Assembly: GCA_019137255.1 (NCBI GenBank)
Contig: WPDH01000062.1
Span: 186,001-250,000 of the forward strand
Origin: Corinectria fuckeliana
Taxonomy: Eukaryota > Ascomycota > Sordariomycetes > Hypocreales > Nectriaceae
DNA length: 64,000 nucleotides
Direction of reading: 5' to 3'
The notes under the pieces were generated by a model, which was not told where the DNA came from, searched no databases, and saw only the letters and a list, made by a program, of their open reading frames with translations. The position numbers and the translations under genes are program-made. The stretch's first letter is position 1; every line of letters starts with the position of its first letter. Of the stretch, positions 23,553 to 34,546 are shown piece after piece.

Positions 23553-24383
23553 GGAGCGAATGTCTTGCCCTGACTTGGTTTTAGTCTACAGATGAAAAAA
23601 GTAAAATAGACGATGTGATGAAGTTGTATATTCCATTGTCACCACGCGTTAATCTATGTCCCACCTCACTAACCGTGTGAGACACGTTCCCATTAAATGA
23701 TCTTGACTGGGGGATGAGCTAGTTCTAACCAGCCCTAGCAGAACCGTTGCAAGCGTGTCTTTTAGTGAACTGTGCAGACATGGAGTTGTGAACATTTAGC
23801 CATCAAATTGTCAAAGCTGCACTGTTCTCAACCGGCATGCTACCGCACACAATATCAAGGGCCGCGTGGAAGGACGGTTTATTTTGTGACTCTAGTCGCT
23901 TCCGTGTGGATAATACGCTGTGTTTAAGTTTTGACAAACTACCCTATGTTGTCAAACCCAAACATTGCTTCTCAGCTTTGCTTGTGCACTGATACCTTAA
24001 TTTAGTTATATTCTTACCTGCAGTAGTTCTTTGTTGTTTTAGGGCCACCACTGTGTCCCCCCTGCCTGCGGCAGGCCTCTTCCATAGATCTTGATAGATT
24101 TGGGTTCATAAACTAACCACTTCATTGCAGCAATACATATCTTGCCAGGTAGTCTACTCCCCCTTGTCTAGACGCACCGGCTACACACTAAATAGAACAA
24201 GTCACATTTCCCATGATTCCCAACATTTATCGCGCATGCTACAAGTCGAAGTTGTATACTACTTTGCTCCTTGACGAACGATTCCCAACAAAGTAACTGA
24301 GTAACCACGCGTTTGGCTGCCCTGCAACATGTGATAATAGTGGGCGACTGGGCAAGGACCAGGCCGGATCAAGCTGGGCTATA
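23553..24383. other. Intergenic: ola1 3' side, left flank of second pogo element
   Basis: No gene found. GC content falls gradually towards the transposon, but the sequence still has CpA and TpG and is not RIP-saturated. Confidence 0.5.
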
Positions 24384-24430
24384 AGTCCCCCCCCCCACTT
24401 CTGGACCACCCCCCCTTCTAGACCACTTTT
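24384..24430 (+). repeat. Left TIR of second pogo element
   Basis: It starts AGT and ten C. Two copies of CTTCT(A/G)GACCAC lie within it, separated by a seven-C run; such doubled motifs are typical places for transposase binding. Confidence 0.88.
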
Positions 24431-26184
24431 CTGCCACCTTCACACCCATCTGCCTCTACATTCTAACCGTGATTTCTCACGCACTAATAGATTAATTGTA
24501 ATAATTTTTTTATTATTTTGATTATTATGTCTTAATATATAGAATCTAATATTTAAAATACTATTAAAGATATAAAAAATAGGGTATTTATATAAGTTAT
24601 AGCCTTATATAATAGTATATTATATTTAAGTCTAGTTAATTAAATTAATAGCTATTAAAGTTACTAAACTGCTTATTAGACTTATTAAAAGCTCTTCTTA
24701 GGTTAGAAATTAGATCTTATTAACTAGGTTTTAGTCTAAAAATACTTAGGCTTCTTTCTAATATAAGCTTAGGTTATTAAATTTATATCTTAAATTACTA
24801 TTCTAAATAGAGTTATAAAGCTTTTTAGATCTTACTAGATTAAAGCTTTTAAATATAAAAATCTAAAGATTAAGACTCTTTAAGGTTAGAAGCTTAATAT
24901 AGTATAATTTAATAAGATAATAACTAATAATATTAAGAGATTTTTCTACTAGTTAATAATCCTAAAAGTTAAGAGTATTCTTAAGGAAAATTAATATAAT
25001 ATAAATAAAGCTAGTATTATAAAAAAGTAAGAATATAATAGTTTTATACTAAAAAGCTTAAAATATAAGATTATAATAATTAAGAACCTAAGCTTATATT
25101 TTTAGATTATAATTATTAAATATATTAGTATAAATAGCTAGGTTTTACCTCTTTTAGTAATTTTAAAAAAAAGAACTATTTAATAGTTATAGTTTCTAGT
25201 AAAGCTTAATTTTCTAGTATCTTAAAATTTTACTTTAATAGAAAAGAGCTAAACTAATAACTAGGTTATCTTAATTTAGCTAATAAAGGTTTTTATTTCT
25301 TATATAATACTAAAAAAAGCAAAGAATAAAAAACTTCTTATTATTAATAGCTATAGTAGTTATTATACTAATAATTTTATATTTAAATATTATAAAAATA
25401 ATATATATTTATTATTTCTAATCTCTTATTCTTCTTATATTTTTTAGCTTTTTAATATTACTATTTTTAGCCCTCTAAAAAATATATACTAGTAAAAGAT
25501 TTCTAAGTTAGCTAGACTTAATAACTTTACACACTTAAGTAAAATAACTTTTATTTACTATTATTATAAGGCCTAGTAAGCTACTCTTATATTTTTAAAT
25601 ATCTTAGTAGGCTAAAAATTATTTAGATTATAACTAGTTAGTCTAGTAAAGCTCTTACTAAACCTTATAACTAGTAAGCTATATATTTACTTATAAATAC
25701 CACTTAAGATAATAGTAAACCTATTAAAAATAACTATTAGGATACTTTTATTATTATAATAGCTAAAATTTATACTTTTAATTATTCTTTTATTAGTATT
25801 ACTTAATAAATTTACCTAGCTTTTTCTAATAAAAATTACTAAGAGATTAGACTATTAAAATATAAGATTAGCTATCTAAAAGAAGAAACTAATAGTCTTA
25901 TAGACTAAATTAGAAGAATTAAGACCTAAAAAGAGAAGAAAGCTTATATTTAATACTAATTTACACTTTATATAAGTCCTAAATATAATAAAGGCTTAAA
26001 AACTAATAGAGGAAATATTAGATTTGCTAAAAATATTAAAAAAATATAAGAAAATTAGATTTTAGAATATATATTTTAAGTAGCAGCTTAACCTTCTAAA
26101 TAGCAAAAAAATGCCTGATTTCTAGTGTTATATTATTATTTAATTAATAAGTGTTTATTAAGGGTGAGTTTCATAATATTACGA

Positions 26185-26232
26185 AAAAGTGGTCTAGAAG
26201 GGGGGGTGGTCTAGAAGTGGGGGGGGGGGACT
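26185..26232 (-). repeat. Right TIR of second pogo element
   Basis: Reverse complement of 24384-24430 with eleven instead of ten C and one A/G difference. It keeps both internal motif copies. Confidence 0.88.
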
Positions 26233-26234
26233 TA

Positions 26235-26944
26235 CCGGACTAATAAGTCCCCGAATGCCAGAAGCCGAGCGAGGTGCACAAGATGGTCCGTGCACTGGAA
26301 GCTACGGAGCGGCTTGGGCGGCGGCCGCCATAATTACTTCCAGGTTACGGAGTACCTCCGTACCTGTTAGGTAGTTGGTGGTCCACCCACTGCAGCAGCC
26401 TTCCAGTTCCAGGGACGCACCCGTGATCCTAGCGCTAAGGTAGGCTCCCTATCCTAGGTAGGTTAGTTATCCATCCGTAGGTAGGTCTAGTAGGTCGATC
26501 CAGCAACACCTTTGAGCGACAGTGTAGTGTGGATGAGGTCAGCTCCAACTCAACACCATCGCCATATACGGTTCAACCCCATTGTTATCGCGCCCCCTAA
26601 TCGACACTGTTGGCTTCACGACCCAAACTCTACTGCGAACTCTCTACGTACATTGGAATTTCTCCTTCCTGCCTCCGAACCCGTCGGCGTCATCGTCCCA
26701 CCATCCGCACCTCCGCATTCGCATAGCCAAGGTTGAACGAGCTCGCTCCGCGCCAACACTATCTATCGCCCAAGCTCGCCAGCTTCTCTGCTTCTTCCTG
26801 CATGTATCCACAGCCCGAACGATTCGTCTGTGCCCTCTACCCGCCCTCCGTCTGCCATCTCCGAGCTTCAATCCGCCACCCCGACTTTTTGCGGTCTCCG
26901 GGAGCCCACCCAGCTTCGACAGCGCCCGCTCCCAAGTCGAATGA
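26235..26944. other. Intergenic: upstream region of the Vrl1-like gene
   Basis: GC-normal DNA. It carries several short TAGGTAGG-like repeats (about 26370-26500) and C/T-rich leader sequence up to the start codon. An ATG at 26941 in another frame overlaps the chosen start and would make a short upstream frame. Confidence 0.45.
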
Positions 26945-29900
26945 ATGCAACCTCTAAACCCCTTCCTGGCCGCCTTCTTCAAGAGCTCCCTCCCTGCCCA
27001 GTGCACCCCGGTCCATCACCATATCCTACTGGTCCCTTCAACGGATGTTCTCCTCTCCTCTCGCGAGACCGAGAGCGGCAGTGCCCCCGCTGAGGTCATC
27101 GCGTCTGAGGACTTCCTCGCTAGCCATGTGCTCAAGATCCCCAGTCCAGCTGGTGTCGCGACCGGCAAGGACGGCGGCCAGAACCTGCGCGAGGTGAGGG
27201 GCAAGGCAAAGCAGTTCTCGACCCTCAATGGGAAGAGCATTGTCATCAAGGACTCTTTTGTCTATAGCAACAAAGGTGCGCATCCCTTGCAAGCCGGCCC
27301 TGGCGCTCCTCCCCCTTCTCCCCCTTCTCCCCTTTGCTGACTCTCTGCTACAGGCTTCAAGACCCTTGCCCAAGCTCAACTCCTCAACGACACCACCTGG
27401 TTCCCCGACGTCTTCGAACCGCGACAATGGCTTCTCTACTTCATATCGAGACCCCTAGTGGGTAACTGGGAGGAGGTCAAGATAATCCCCGCCGTCTTCG
27501 TCCCCGGTGTACGGAGGCGCAGGATCGCCGAGCAGAAGCAAGGGCCGAACTCGGAGTCGACCGAGCATGCAGCCCCACGCAAAAAGGACGTCAAGAGCTT
27601 CCACGATCTCCTCAACAGCTTCCCTATGATCGCTCGGCAGATGCAACCTGGCCTGGAGAAGCTGTTTCTTGAGTTCACCAATGTCTTCCACAAACCACTC
27701 CCCCCACCACCATCCGCCGACCACATTCCAGATCCCGAACCAGATGGACCCATTGCAAGCGCCATGAAGAAAGCTCGGTCTGGCCCCATGCCGGCCAGGC
27801 CTGGAGAGGATGGGACAGACAAGCTACCGGTGACGGAGAATTTCTATGCAGAGGATGACGAGGATATTATGCGGGCGTCGCTCGAAACCGCCGTCACCGC
27901 CGCCATCGATTTATTCCAAGGAGTCGACAAGCAGCAGTTATCGTTGTTGGGTGCTACAACAGACTTGACTGGCCCTTTGGTTGAAAAGTTGATCGAGCGG
28001 TATGTGACCGAGAATGTTCACCACCTACTCTTTCCTAGACTCAACGCGCTCAAACGGCCGTACGATCTGGAACTAGAGGCCAAAATCAAGAAGATGCAAT
28101 TTGTCGACATTTCTCAACTGGGCATAACAATTGATGGTGGATCCAAGGCCAAGCACGATCTCATTATTCAGCTGGGCTCGGCAGTAGAGGAGTTTAAGAA
28201 TATCTCTGCCGCAACGTGTCCCCAGGTCATGCTGGACCTGTTGCTTTCCACGATCAAGATTGTCTCCCAGTTGACGGACACATCCAAGGCTCAGACAGTG
28301 CCTGCGGATTCTTCCGCGGAAAAGCCCATCATGACTGTCAACGCCGATACCTTAGTCTCATTTCTTCTTTACGTGGTTATCCGATCACAGGTCAAGCAGC
28401 TTCAAGCCAGACTCATCTATGTCCGAAACTTCATTTTCATCGATGATGTCGATAGTGGCGAGTTGGGATACGCACTGAGTACCTTTGAAGCTGTTCTGGC
28501 CTATCTAGTACTCGACTCAGCGGGCTTGCGGCGTGCCAGTCGGAGAAATAAGGCATTGTGGGATGCAGCCAAGGGCGGGAGCCTTGATGACCTCAAAAAA
28601 ATCATGGAACCGGATGCCAGAGCCGCGGATGACGAGGATGACTTGTCCGAATCGCCCACGTCTAGTCGCCGAGCGTCCATGGCTGCATCTATGGCTGCGT
28701 CAACGGCTAGAAATTTGCCAAATGGTTCTTCAAGAAGACCTTCGTTGGCACTGACCCTCTCAGAACGGTTCTCGCACGGGTCAGGCTTGAGCCATGTATT
28801 CCCCTTCCAAACAAATGGCGAAGCTGAGACACCTGACTTTGATTTCACTCTTCCTCTACGAAGGATAAAGAAGGTGGCAATGGACACTCGGAGCCTCTCG
28901 GATGGGTCTGAAATTTCCTTTCACTCTCGCACCGGAAGTATCGGGACCATTGGAAGTGCGTTGGAAGGTGACATCTCTGTCGAAAGATTGTCTCAAACTA
29001 CCAACTCATTCGGGGAATCGATTCTCATGATGGCGATTCAAGCGGAGCGAGTAGAGAAGTTGAGATATCTCCTCTCGCTCTCGGAATATTTCACTCCCCG
29101 CATCGTTCTCGACGACATGAATAGCGAAGATACCACATTACTGAGTGCTGCCATCCAACTGGGCCACATTGAGCTTATAGACACCATCCTGGACTTTGTC
29201 ATGTCAAACGCGACGCAGGAGCAACTCAGCCAATACTTGTCGCAGCAAGACATCTGGGGTCGCAGCGTCGGCCACTACCTTTTCCATGCGCCGAGCTTGA
29301 TTATCAAGATCGGCCGACTTGTACCCTGGCGACAGCGGGACAAGAATGGACAGTCGCCGTTGTTCGCGTTGTGCCGGTCTTACGATCATGTTCACTACCA
29401 TGAAATGGTCGAGGCTGGTTTGACTGCGGCCATGGTCGCACAGCATGATGGGCAACCCCTGCATCTTGACGAACATATCGATGGAAAGGGAAATACACTA
29501 TTACACGTCATCAATGATGCTGGCCTTGCGCTGAGGATCTTACAGTTCTGCGACGTGGACGTCAATGCCACGAACGAGAAGAGGTTCACAGCGTTGATGG
29601 TGGCCAGTAAGTATGGCAGATATGACATGGTACGGTCACTCTTCGCCGACCCGCGTGTGGACGTGGCAGCCAAGGAGGTCCGTGGCCTTACTGCGGTCGA
29701 GCTGGCCAAGGATGACGACGTGCGGAACAAGATTGACGACCTTGCTCTATTTAGCATGCCTCCTGGACTCGACATGCGCATCACCGGGGTGGTCAGGGCA
29801 TTCTTTGTGGAAGATGCGACGGTGCGATTAGTCCTCAAGTCGGCAGCGCCGACAGACCACGATAGCTATACCGTCACAACTAGTCGACGATCGCTTTCAG

Positions 29901-30991
29901 ACTTTGAGCACCTGCCCAACTTACTTGCCCTAGAAAACCCAGCATCGTGGATTCCTTCGATGGCGGACGTGCGATCGCCGTTCCAGATACCGTCAAAACC
30001 TTCCCGAGCGATCTTACGAGATATGCAGACTCGAGCGGATTGGTTCCTGAAGATTATGCTCTTGCATCCCACATTTGCCACTCATGAGATGCTATGGGAG
30101 TTCTTCCTTGTACCTGAGCTACAGCTGGAAACGATGGAGCAGCGGACTTTGCTCAAGGCAGAGACGCGGGTAGAGAAGGTCAGGGACGAGTACGAACCAG
30201 TGGAGGATGTGAGGGAGGTGGAGCAGTTTGTCAACCACGCCCGAGAGATGATCCGGAGCGTCAACTACTCGACCAAGAGCGCCGCGAGGCGATCCAACAA
30301 TCTAGGGCTCGTGGCAGCAGGTAAGCATCCTGAACCGAGCAATATACCAATGATCAAAAGCGTGCTAATTCGTGGGTGACTAGACATGTACGACTCGTCG
30401 GTGCTGCTTCATCGAGCAGTATCAACACTTTCCTATCTCCCTCAAGCACACATTGATGCGTTTGAGGTATATGTTAGGTCCATCATGCCAACGCAGTCAA
30501 ACGCCCAAGGGACCCTTCACTCTACATTTTTAGCGCTCCAGTCGACGGTCCAGGCCCTCTTGGCGTCGTTGTCTCGACCGCCCGCCCTCATATCGCAAAT
30601 GAGGGCAGCGAAGCGAGAGGCGGACCGGAATTATAACTCAATGAACCGCTCGAGATGGCCACTGGGGCTCTTGGATGACACCCGGCAGCGACTCCACGAC
30701 GAAAAAGAGGAGCGAGGGCGCAAGTCGCGGGAGGAGGCGGGAAACCTAGCAAGGGAGCTCCGGTATACGCAGCAGACAGTGGCCGCAGAACTTGCAGGGT
30801 GGCAGGACTTGCACGACAAAATGGGCCGACAGGCTATCCGGGAATTTGCCCGAGGGATGGTAGTTCAAGAACGGATGAAGCTGGAAGGGATGATGCGAGC
30901 CCTGAGGAAACTGAGGTCAGGCAACGCGGAGAGTGATGCGGACGGGGTTTACAACAGGGTCACATCATCAGCCTCCTCCCCGCCGAGTTGA
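26945..30991 (+). CDS. vrl1: Vrl1/VARP-like VPS9-domain GEF with ankyrin repeats and PX-BAR-like C-terminus
   Basis: Exons 26945-27275, 27354-30320 and 30384-30991 give 1,301 aa. The introns are 78 and 63 bp and both junctions are phase 1. A VPS9 Rab5-GEF domain spans about 305-495, with the catalytic-type Asp of NADTLVSFLLYVVIR (about 440) and the Tyr of GELGYALSTFEA. A low-complexity serine-rich linker follows (about 520-560). Ankyrin-type repeats span about 660-890. The PX-like region is about 915-1030, with FLVPELQ at its end, and a long charged helical region (about 1040-1290) fits a BAR domain. This order matches yeast Vrl1, the VPS9 subunit of the VINE sorting-nexin coat on endosomes. 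The assignment rests on domain order, so a distant VPS9-ankyrin relative remains possible. Confidence 0.82.
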
Positions 30992-33900
30992 GGGGGGGTG
31001 ACAGAGGTCAAGCTGGCAGTAATGGGCAAGGCGAGGAGAGGTGGCGAAGTTGGGTGAATCGACTAGGGTCAACTCCTTCGGTGGTGGGTGTGGACATATG
31101 ATGCTACATCCATTGGGAGGAGCGAGGTCTGCTGGAACGAGATGACTGCAACGCCATGCCAGACGCGTCGTATGGATTGTACAGAGGCGCGCCGAGGGAT
31201 GGCGCGAGGATGGCGCGGAACAGCATGAGTGAAGGCATGGATGAGGCGGAGGGGGCCTTTGATCTACATGCGGCCTTGATCCGGACCTATGTAGGGCCCA
31301 GGGGTTGGACATGCAGAAGCTAACGGTGGATGGGGGATGGATGGACGGATGGACGGATACCCATGGATTTGCGACAGCGTCCGGAGCTTTAGGGGGTTTT
31401 GCAGTCTGAGACTGAAGGATGAAGGAGGCAGGCTTCGAGGAGGCCTTGTGCTATTGTGCTTGTGTTCGTTAGACTTATTACCGGGATGGGTAGATCTTTT
31501 GGAGTACTACGGACCAAGGTGCACCTGTTTAGACATGGCCAAGCTATAGCGATGGCGACGATGACAGTCTAAGCGACTGCACACAAGCACAACTATCTTC
31601 TCTGTTTGTTCATTGTTCATCCGATCGATGCCGTTGTTGCTGTTGACTGGATTTTCCGGGACTTGAGGGGCTTGTATAGTAGTTGAGATTACCTCTATGA
31701 TGATGATGATGTGGCGATGCAGAAATGGGCTTCGCTTCGGAAACCACGTGAAGATAGTCTAGACTACTTCCCATCCTGCATGGCACTCATGTCTTGTGTC
31801 GAAGAAGACGCAAGATGTTGTGACACCCGGCAGGGCGGAACTCTGGACGGAGACTCGACACATACCTGAGACAGGGAGCGAGAATGACCTGGCACGAGAA
31901 GAGGCCGTTCGAGACGTACTGAGTGGCTTGAGTGAGTCAGGAAAGTTGAGGCTATGACTAGTTGAGGACAAGCCAAGAAAGACTTGGATATGGAGCGACC
32001 CGAGTTGAAACGCGATCGGGGCACAAGAAACGGAAACACTAAAGAGAAACGGGATAAGGGCGAGAGCTGCCAGCTGTGTTGTCTGGCAGGGGTGATTACC
32101 GGGACCCCTGTCAGAGCGGGATGGCGGATGGAAACAAAGACCAGGTGGAAACATGCAGAAGTTGCGAGCCAGTCGTTGCGCAGCGAGACACGGGGTGACA
32201 CGGGCGGCGACGCGGAGGCGGGCGGAAGGGTGGAGACGCGGAGGTTCACCGGCGGTGCGCGATGCCGATTGGCCCGACGCCCTTTTGACGTGGCGAGCGT
32301 TGAGCGTGGGATCCCGGCGCGTGCCTGGCAGCGAATCAGAGGCCGGAGCGGGGGTTGCAGAGAGGATGGGCACGCGCGGGCATGTTAGTCTACGCGCTGG
32401 GCAAATGGCAGAGGCAGACAGCAGAAGCAGAAGCAGATGCAGAAGCAAGATGCACTGTAGGCATGTAGGTTACAGGTAGGACATACGAACCTACGGGGGA
32501 GGCTGTGCGGGAAGCAGACGGAAAAAGATTGGGTGGGTGGAATATCCTGGCGCGAGGAAGAGGTTGGCAGGCAAGACAAAGGGCCAGAAATCGGATGGTA
32601 GTGGGCCGTGGACAATCTCCGTAGCCGCTGGGACTGAGAGAGGCAGAGACAGAGAGACATAGCGGGGAGTTTTAATATAATTAAAATTAACCTGGGGCTT
32701 ATTTAACCGTGGTGGCAATGGTTAACTAGATTAAGTAGCCCGCAATGCTTCGTACAAAGCCATCGTGTCTCGTCTGCCCTTATGCTGTTGTGTTTTGGGT
32801 TGTAGTAGATAAGCGCCCGTCGCGTTAGACGCCGGCGGTTAGGTCAGGCCCGCCACGCCAGCCCGCCAGCCAGCTCAAGGGCCAGGGTGTCGGGGAAGAA
32901 GGTCGTGCGAGTTCTGTGCTGCTGCTGCTGCTATTCTGGTCGTCAGTGCTTTCTTGGGCGCTTAGGCGAGGCTAGGCGAGGGCATAGACTGCCTACGTAG
33001 AAGTGCAGTGCAGTGCAGCGCAGCGCAGCGCAGAGCAGCAGTGCAGAGAAGCAGTGCAGTTCAGTTGCAGTAGGGGCAGCGTTGACCCTGACAGAGCCAG
33101 CCAGGCTCGTTCTTGGCAGGCAGACGAACTGGTGAAGACGGTGGGATCTGGCGACGAGAAAATCGACACGCTCTGGTTTGTTGAAATTCCTCAAGAACAT
33201 ATTTGTCGCGATCTACGTCTGCCAACAACCGCGTCGCCGGTCGGTCGGTCGAGCAACGGGTTCACTGTGACCGCGTCAGTTGGAACTCGACCAAATTCTA
33301 GACTAACAGCAGCTACGTAGGTACCTGGACCCCGGACCCTGCCCTGGACCCCCCGGCTGCATTGCCGTCCTGTGTGTATCTAAAAATGAGTCATAGCCGC
33401 CAGGCCATTCAGCGGCCAGCCCTGTGCATCAATCGGCTCAAGCCCAGAATTGCTGGGAGAGGTCTGTACTGTGTGCGGGACGCAGCGCAGGACTCCGCAC
33501 TGGCCAGCTCGTGCATATGGACGGCGGGACGGCGGGACGGCACAGTGTGGGCGAATGAGGTGGTGCCAAATCGGGCAACCAGCCGGAACTTGACTGACGG
33601 CTTGCAAGCCCACCAAGGCCTCAACACCACGATTCCCCACTCGATGCAACAACCTCCTCCCGTCCACAACTCCACAACTCCACATCTGCATCCGCATCGC
33701 GCATCCACGCTTACTTACACGCAACCACATGTTCCACAACCTGGCTGGATGCTGGCCCTGAACTCGCGCGCGTGCGGGTACTTCGTACACACATGCGCCT
33801 GGGCTGCCTGCGAGACGCTACGTGACGTGACGTGGAGAAAGCCCGCTACGCTACGTGCTGCGCGCGTGTTTCTTACACGGCGCCTTCTTTTTTCACTTTT

Positions 33901-34479
33901 TTCCTTCCCGCCGCGTTTCAGACTGAGCCTCTTGCGCGCTCTGGGATGCCATCGCAGCATGGGTCCCGACCCGCGGTGGGCTGAGTGGCCCATCTCCAAG
34001 CCATCCTTGGAGCTGCCATCACCAATCCTTCCTCGCGGCCACGGAGGATAAGAACACACGGCCTCCCGCTCCCCGGCCTGCTGCCTTCTTGTTCATCATC
34101 GTCAGCCTGTCCCTTTTCAGTCATCCCATCTTTCTCCGGGAAACCACCTGCCTCTTTTCTTTTATTATTGCTTGCTTGCTTGCTTGTTTTGTCTAGACTG
34201 AGTCTGACATCGCATCACGAACGTCCTCTCCTATCTCATTAGAGCCCCGTCCTAGTCAGAGAAGACGCTGTGCGTTTTCAAAGAGCTTCGCAGCCTTTCC
34301 CAACCAAAAGTAACAACGGAGGAGTCCCTCTCAGCCCTCGAACTCTTGTTCGTTTGTTCTCTTGTTTATTCATTGTCCCGACTATTGCCACCGCTGGAGC
34401 TGGTCTCCCGCATCACCCCGAGCTCGACACGCAACTACACCATTGAAACTTAATATCAACACCTCCAAAACCCGTCATC
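30992..34479. other. 3.5 kb gene-free region upstream of the unknown protein gene
   Basis: I find no credible coding region. Open frames up to 229 codons occur on both strands, but they overlap, lack family motifs and look compositional. Low-complexity features include a GATGGACG-type run (about 31330-31360), a CAG/GCAGC-rich run at 33003-33072, a GGCGGGAC repeat near 33522-33540, and TTGC repeats at 34169-34186. The last ~500 bp are C/T-rich and probably form the leader of the downstream gene. A lncRNA or large regulatory region is possible but not shown. Confidence 0.5.
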
Positions 34480-34546
34480 ATGTCTACGTAAGTTGCCTCT
34501 CACTTGTTTTCATCTCCTACAAACACAATGGCTAACAACTTCACAG
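34480..34546 (+). other. Micro first exon and intron of the unknown gene
   Basis: The 8-nt coding exon and its 59-bp intron are supported by consensus donor GTAAGT, a CTAAC branch sequence (about 34532-34536), a CACAG acceptor, and frame continuity into MSTLAVDMPFDF. If the intron were retained, initiation at the next in-frame ATG (34560) would remove only seven residues. Confidence 0.7.

Larger units (their letters stand above)
24384..26232 (+). mobile_element. Second Fot1/pogo-family element, RIP-inactivated, with poly-C inverted ends
   Basis: The element is 1,849 bp bounded by TA (24382-24383 and 26233-26234). The ends are near-perfect inverted repeats of 47-48 bp (24384-24430 and 26185-26232). 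They differ by one C in the homopolymer and one transition. From the ATG at 24527, a + strand translation through stops shows a pogo N-terminal HTH pattern (about 24527-24660). Near 25339-25500 it shows the second DDE acid region, then the HSSH-like and SPLK-like signature, with the Asp converted to Asn. The interior is almost only A and T. Its TIR differs from that of the element at 7791-9637, so this is a different family despite nearly equal length. Confidence 0.88.

Noticed and set aside
31759..32448. 229-codon minus-strand open frame
   Set aside because: Ser/Pro/Leu/Arg-rich reading of GA-rich DNA, with overlapping frames on both strands; no family pattern.
33362..34051. 229-codon + strand open frame in the gene-free stretch
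   Set aside because: The start is not an obvious fungal translation start, the composition is random-looking, and it overlaps open frames on the other strand.
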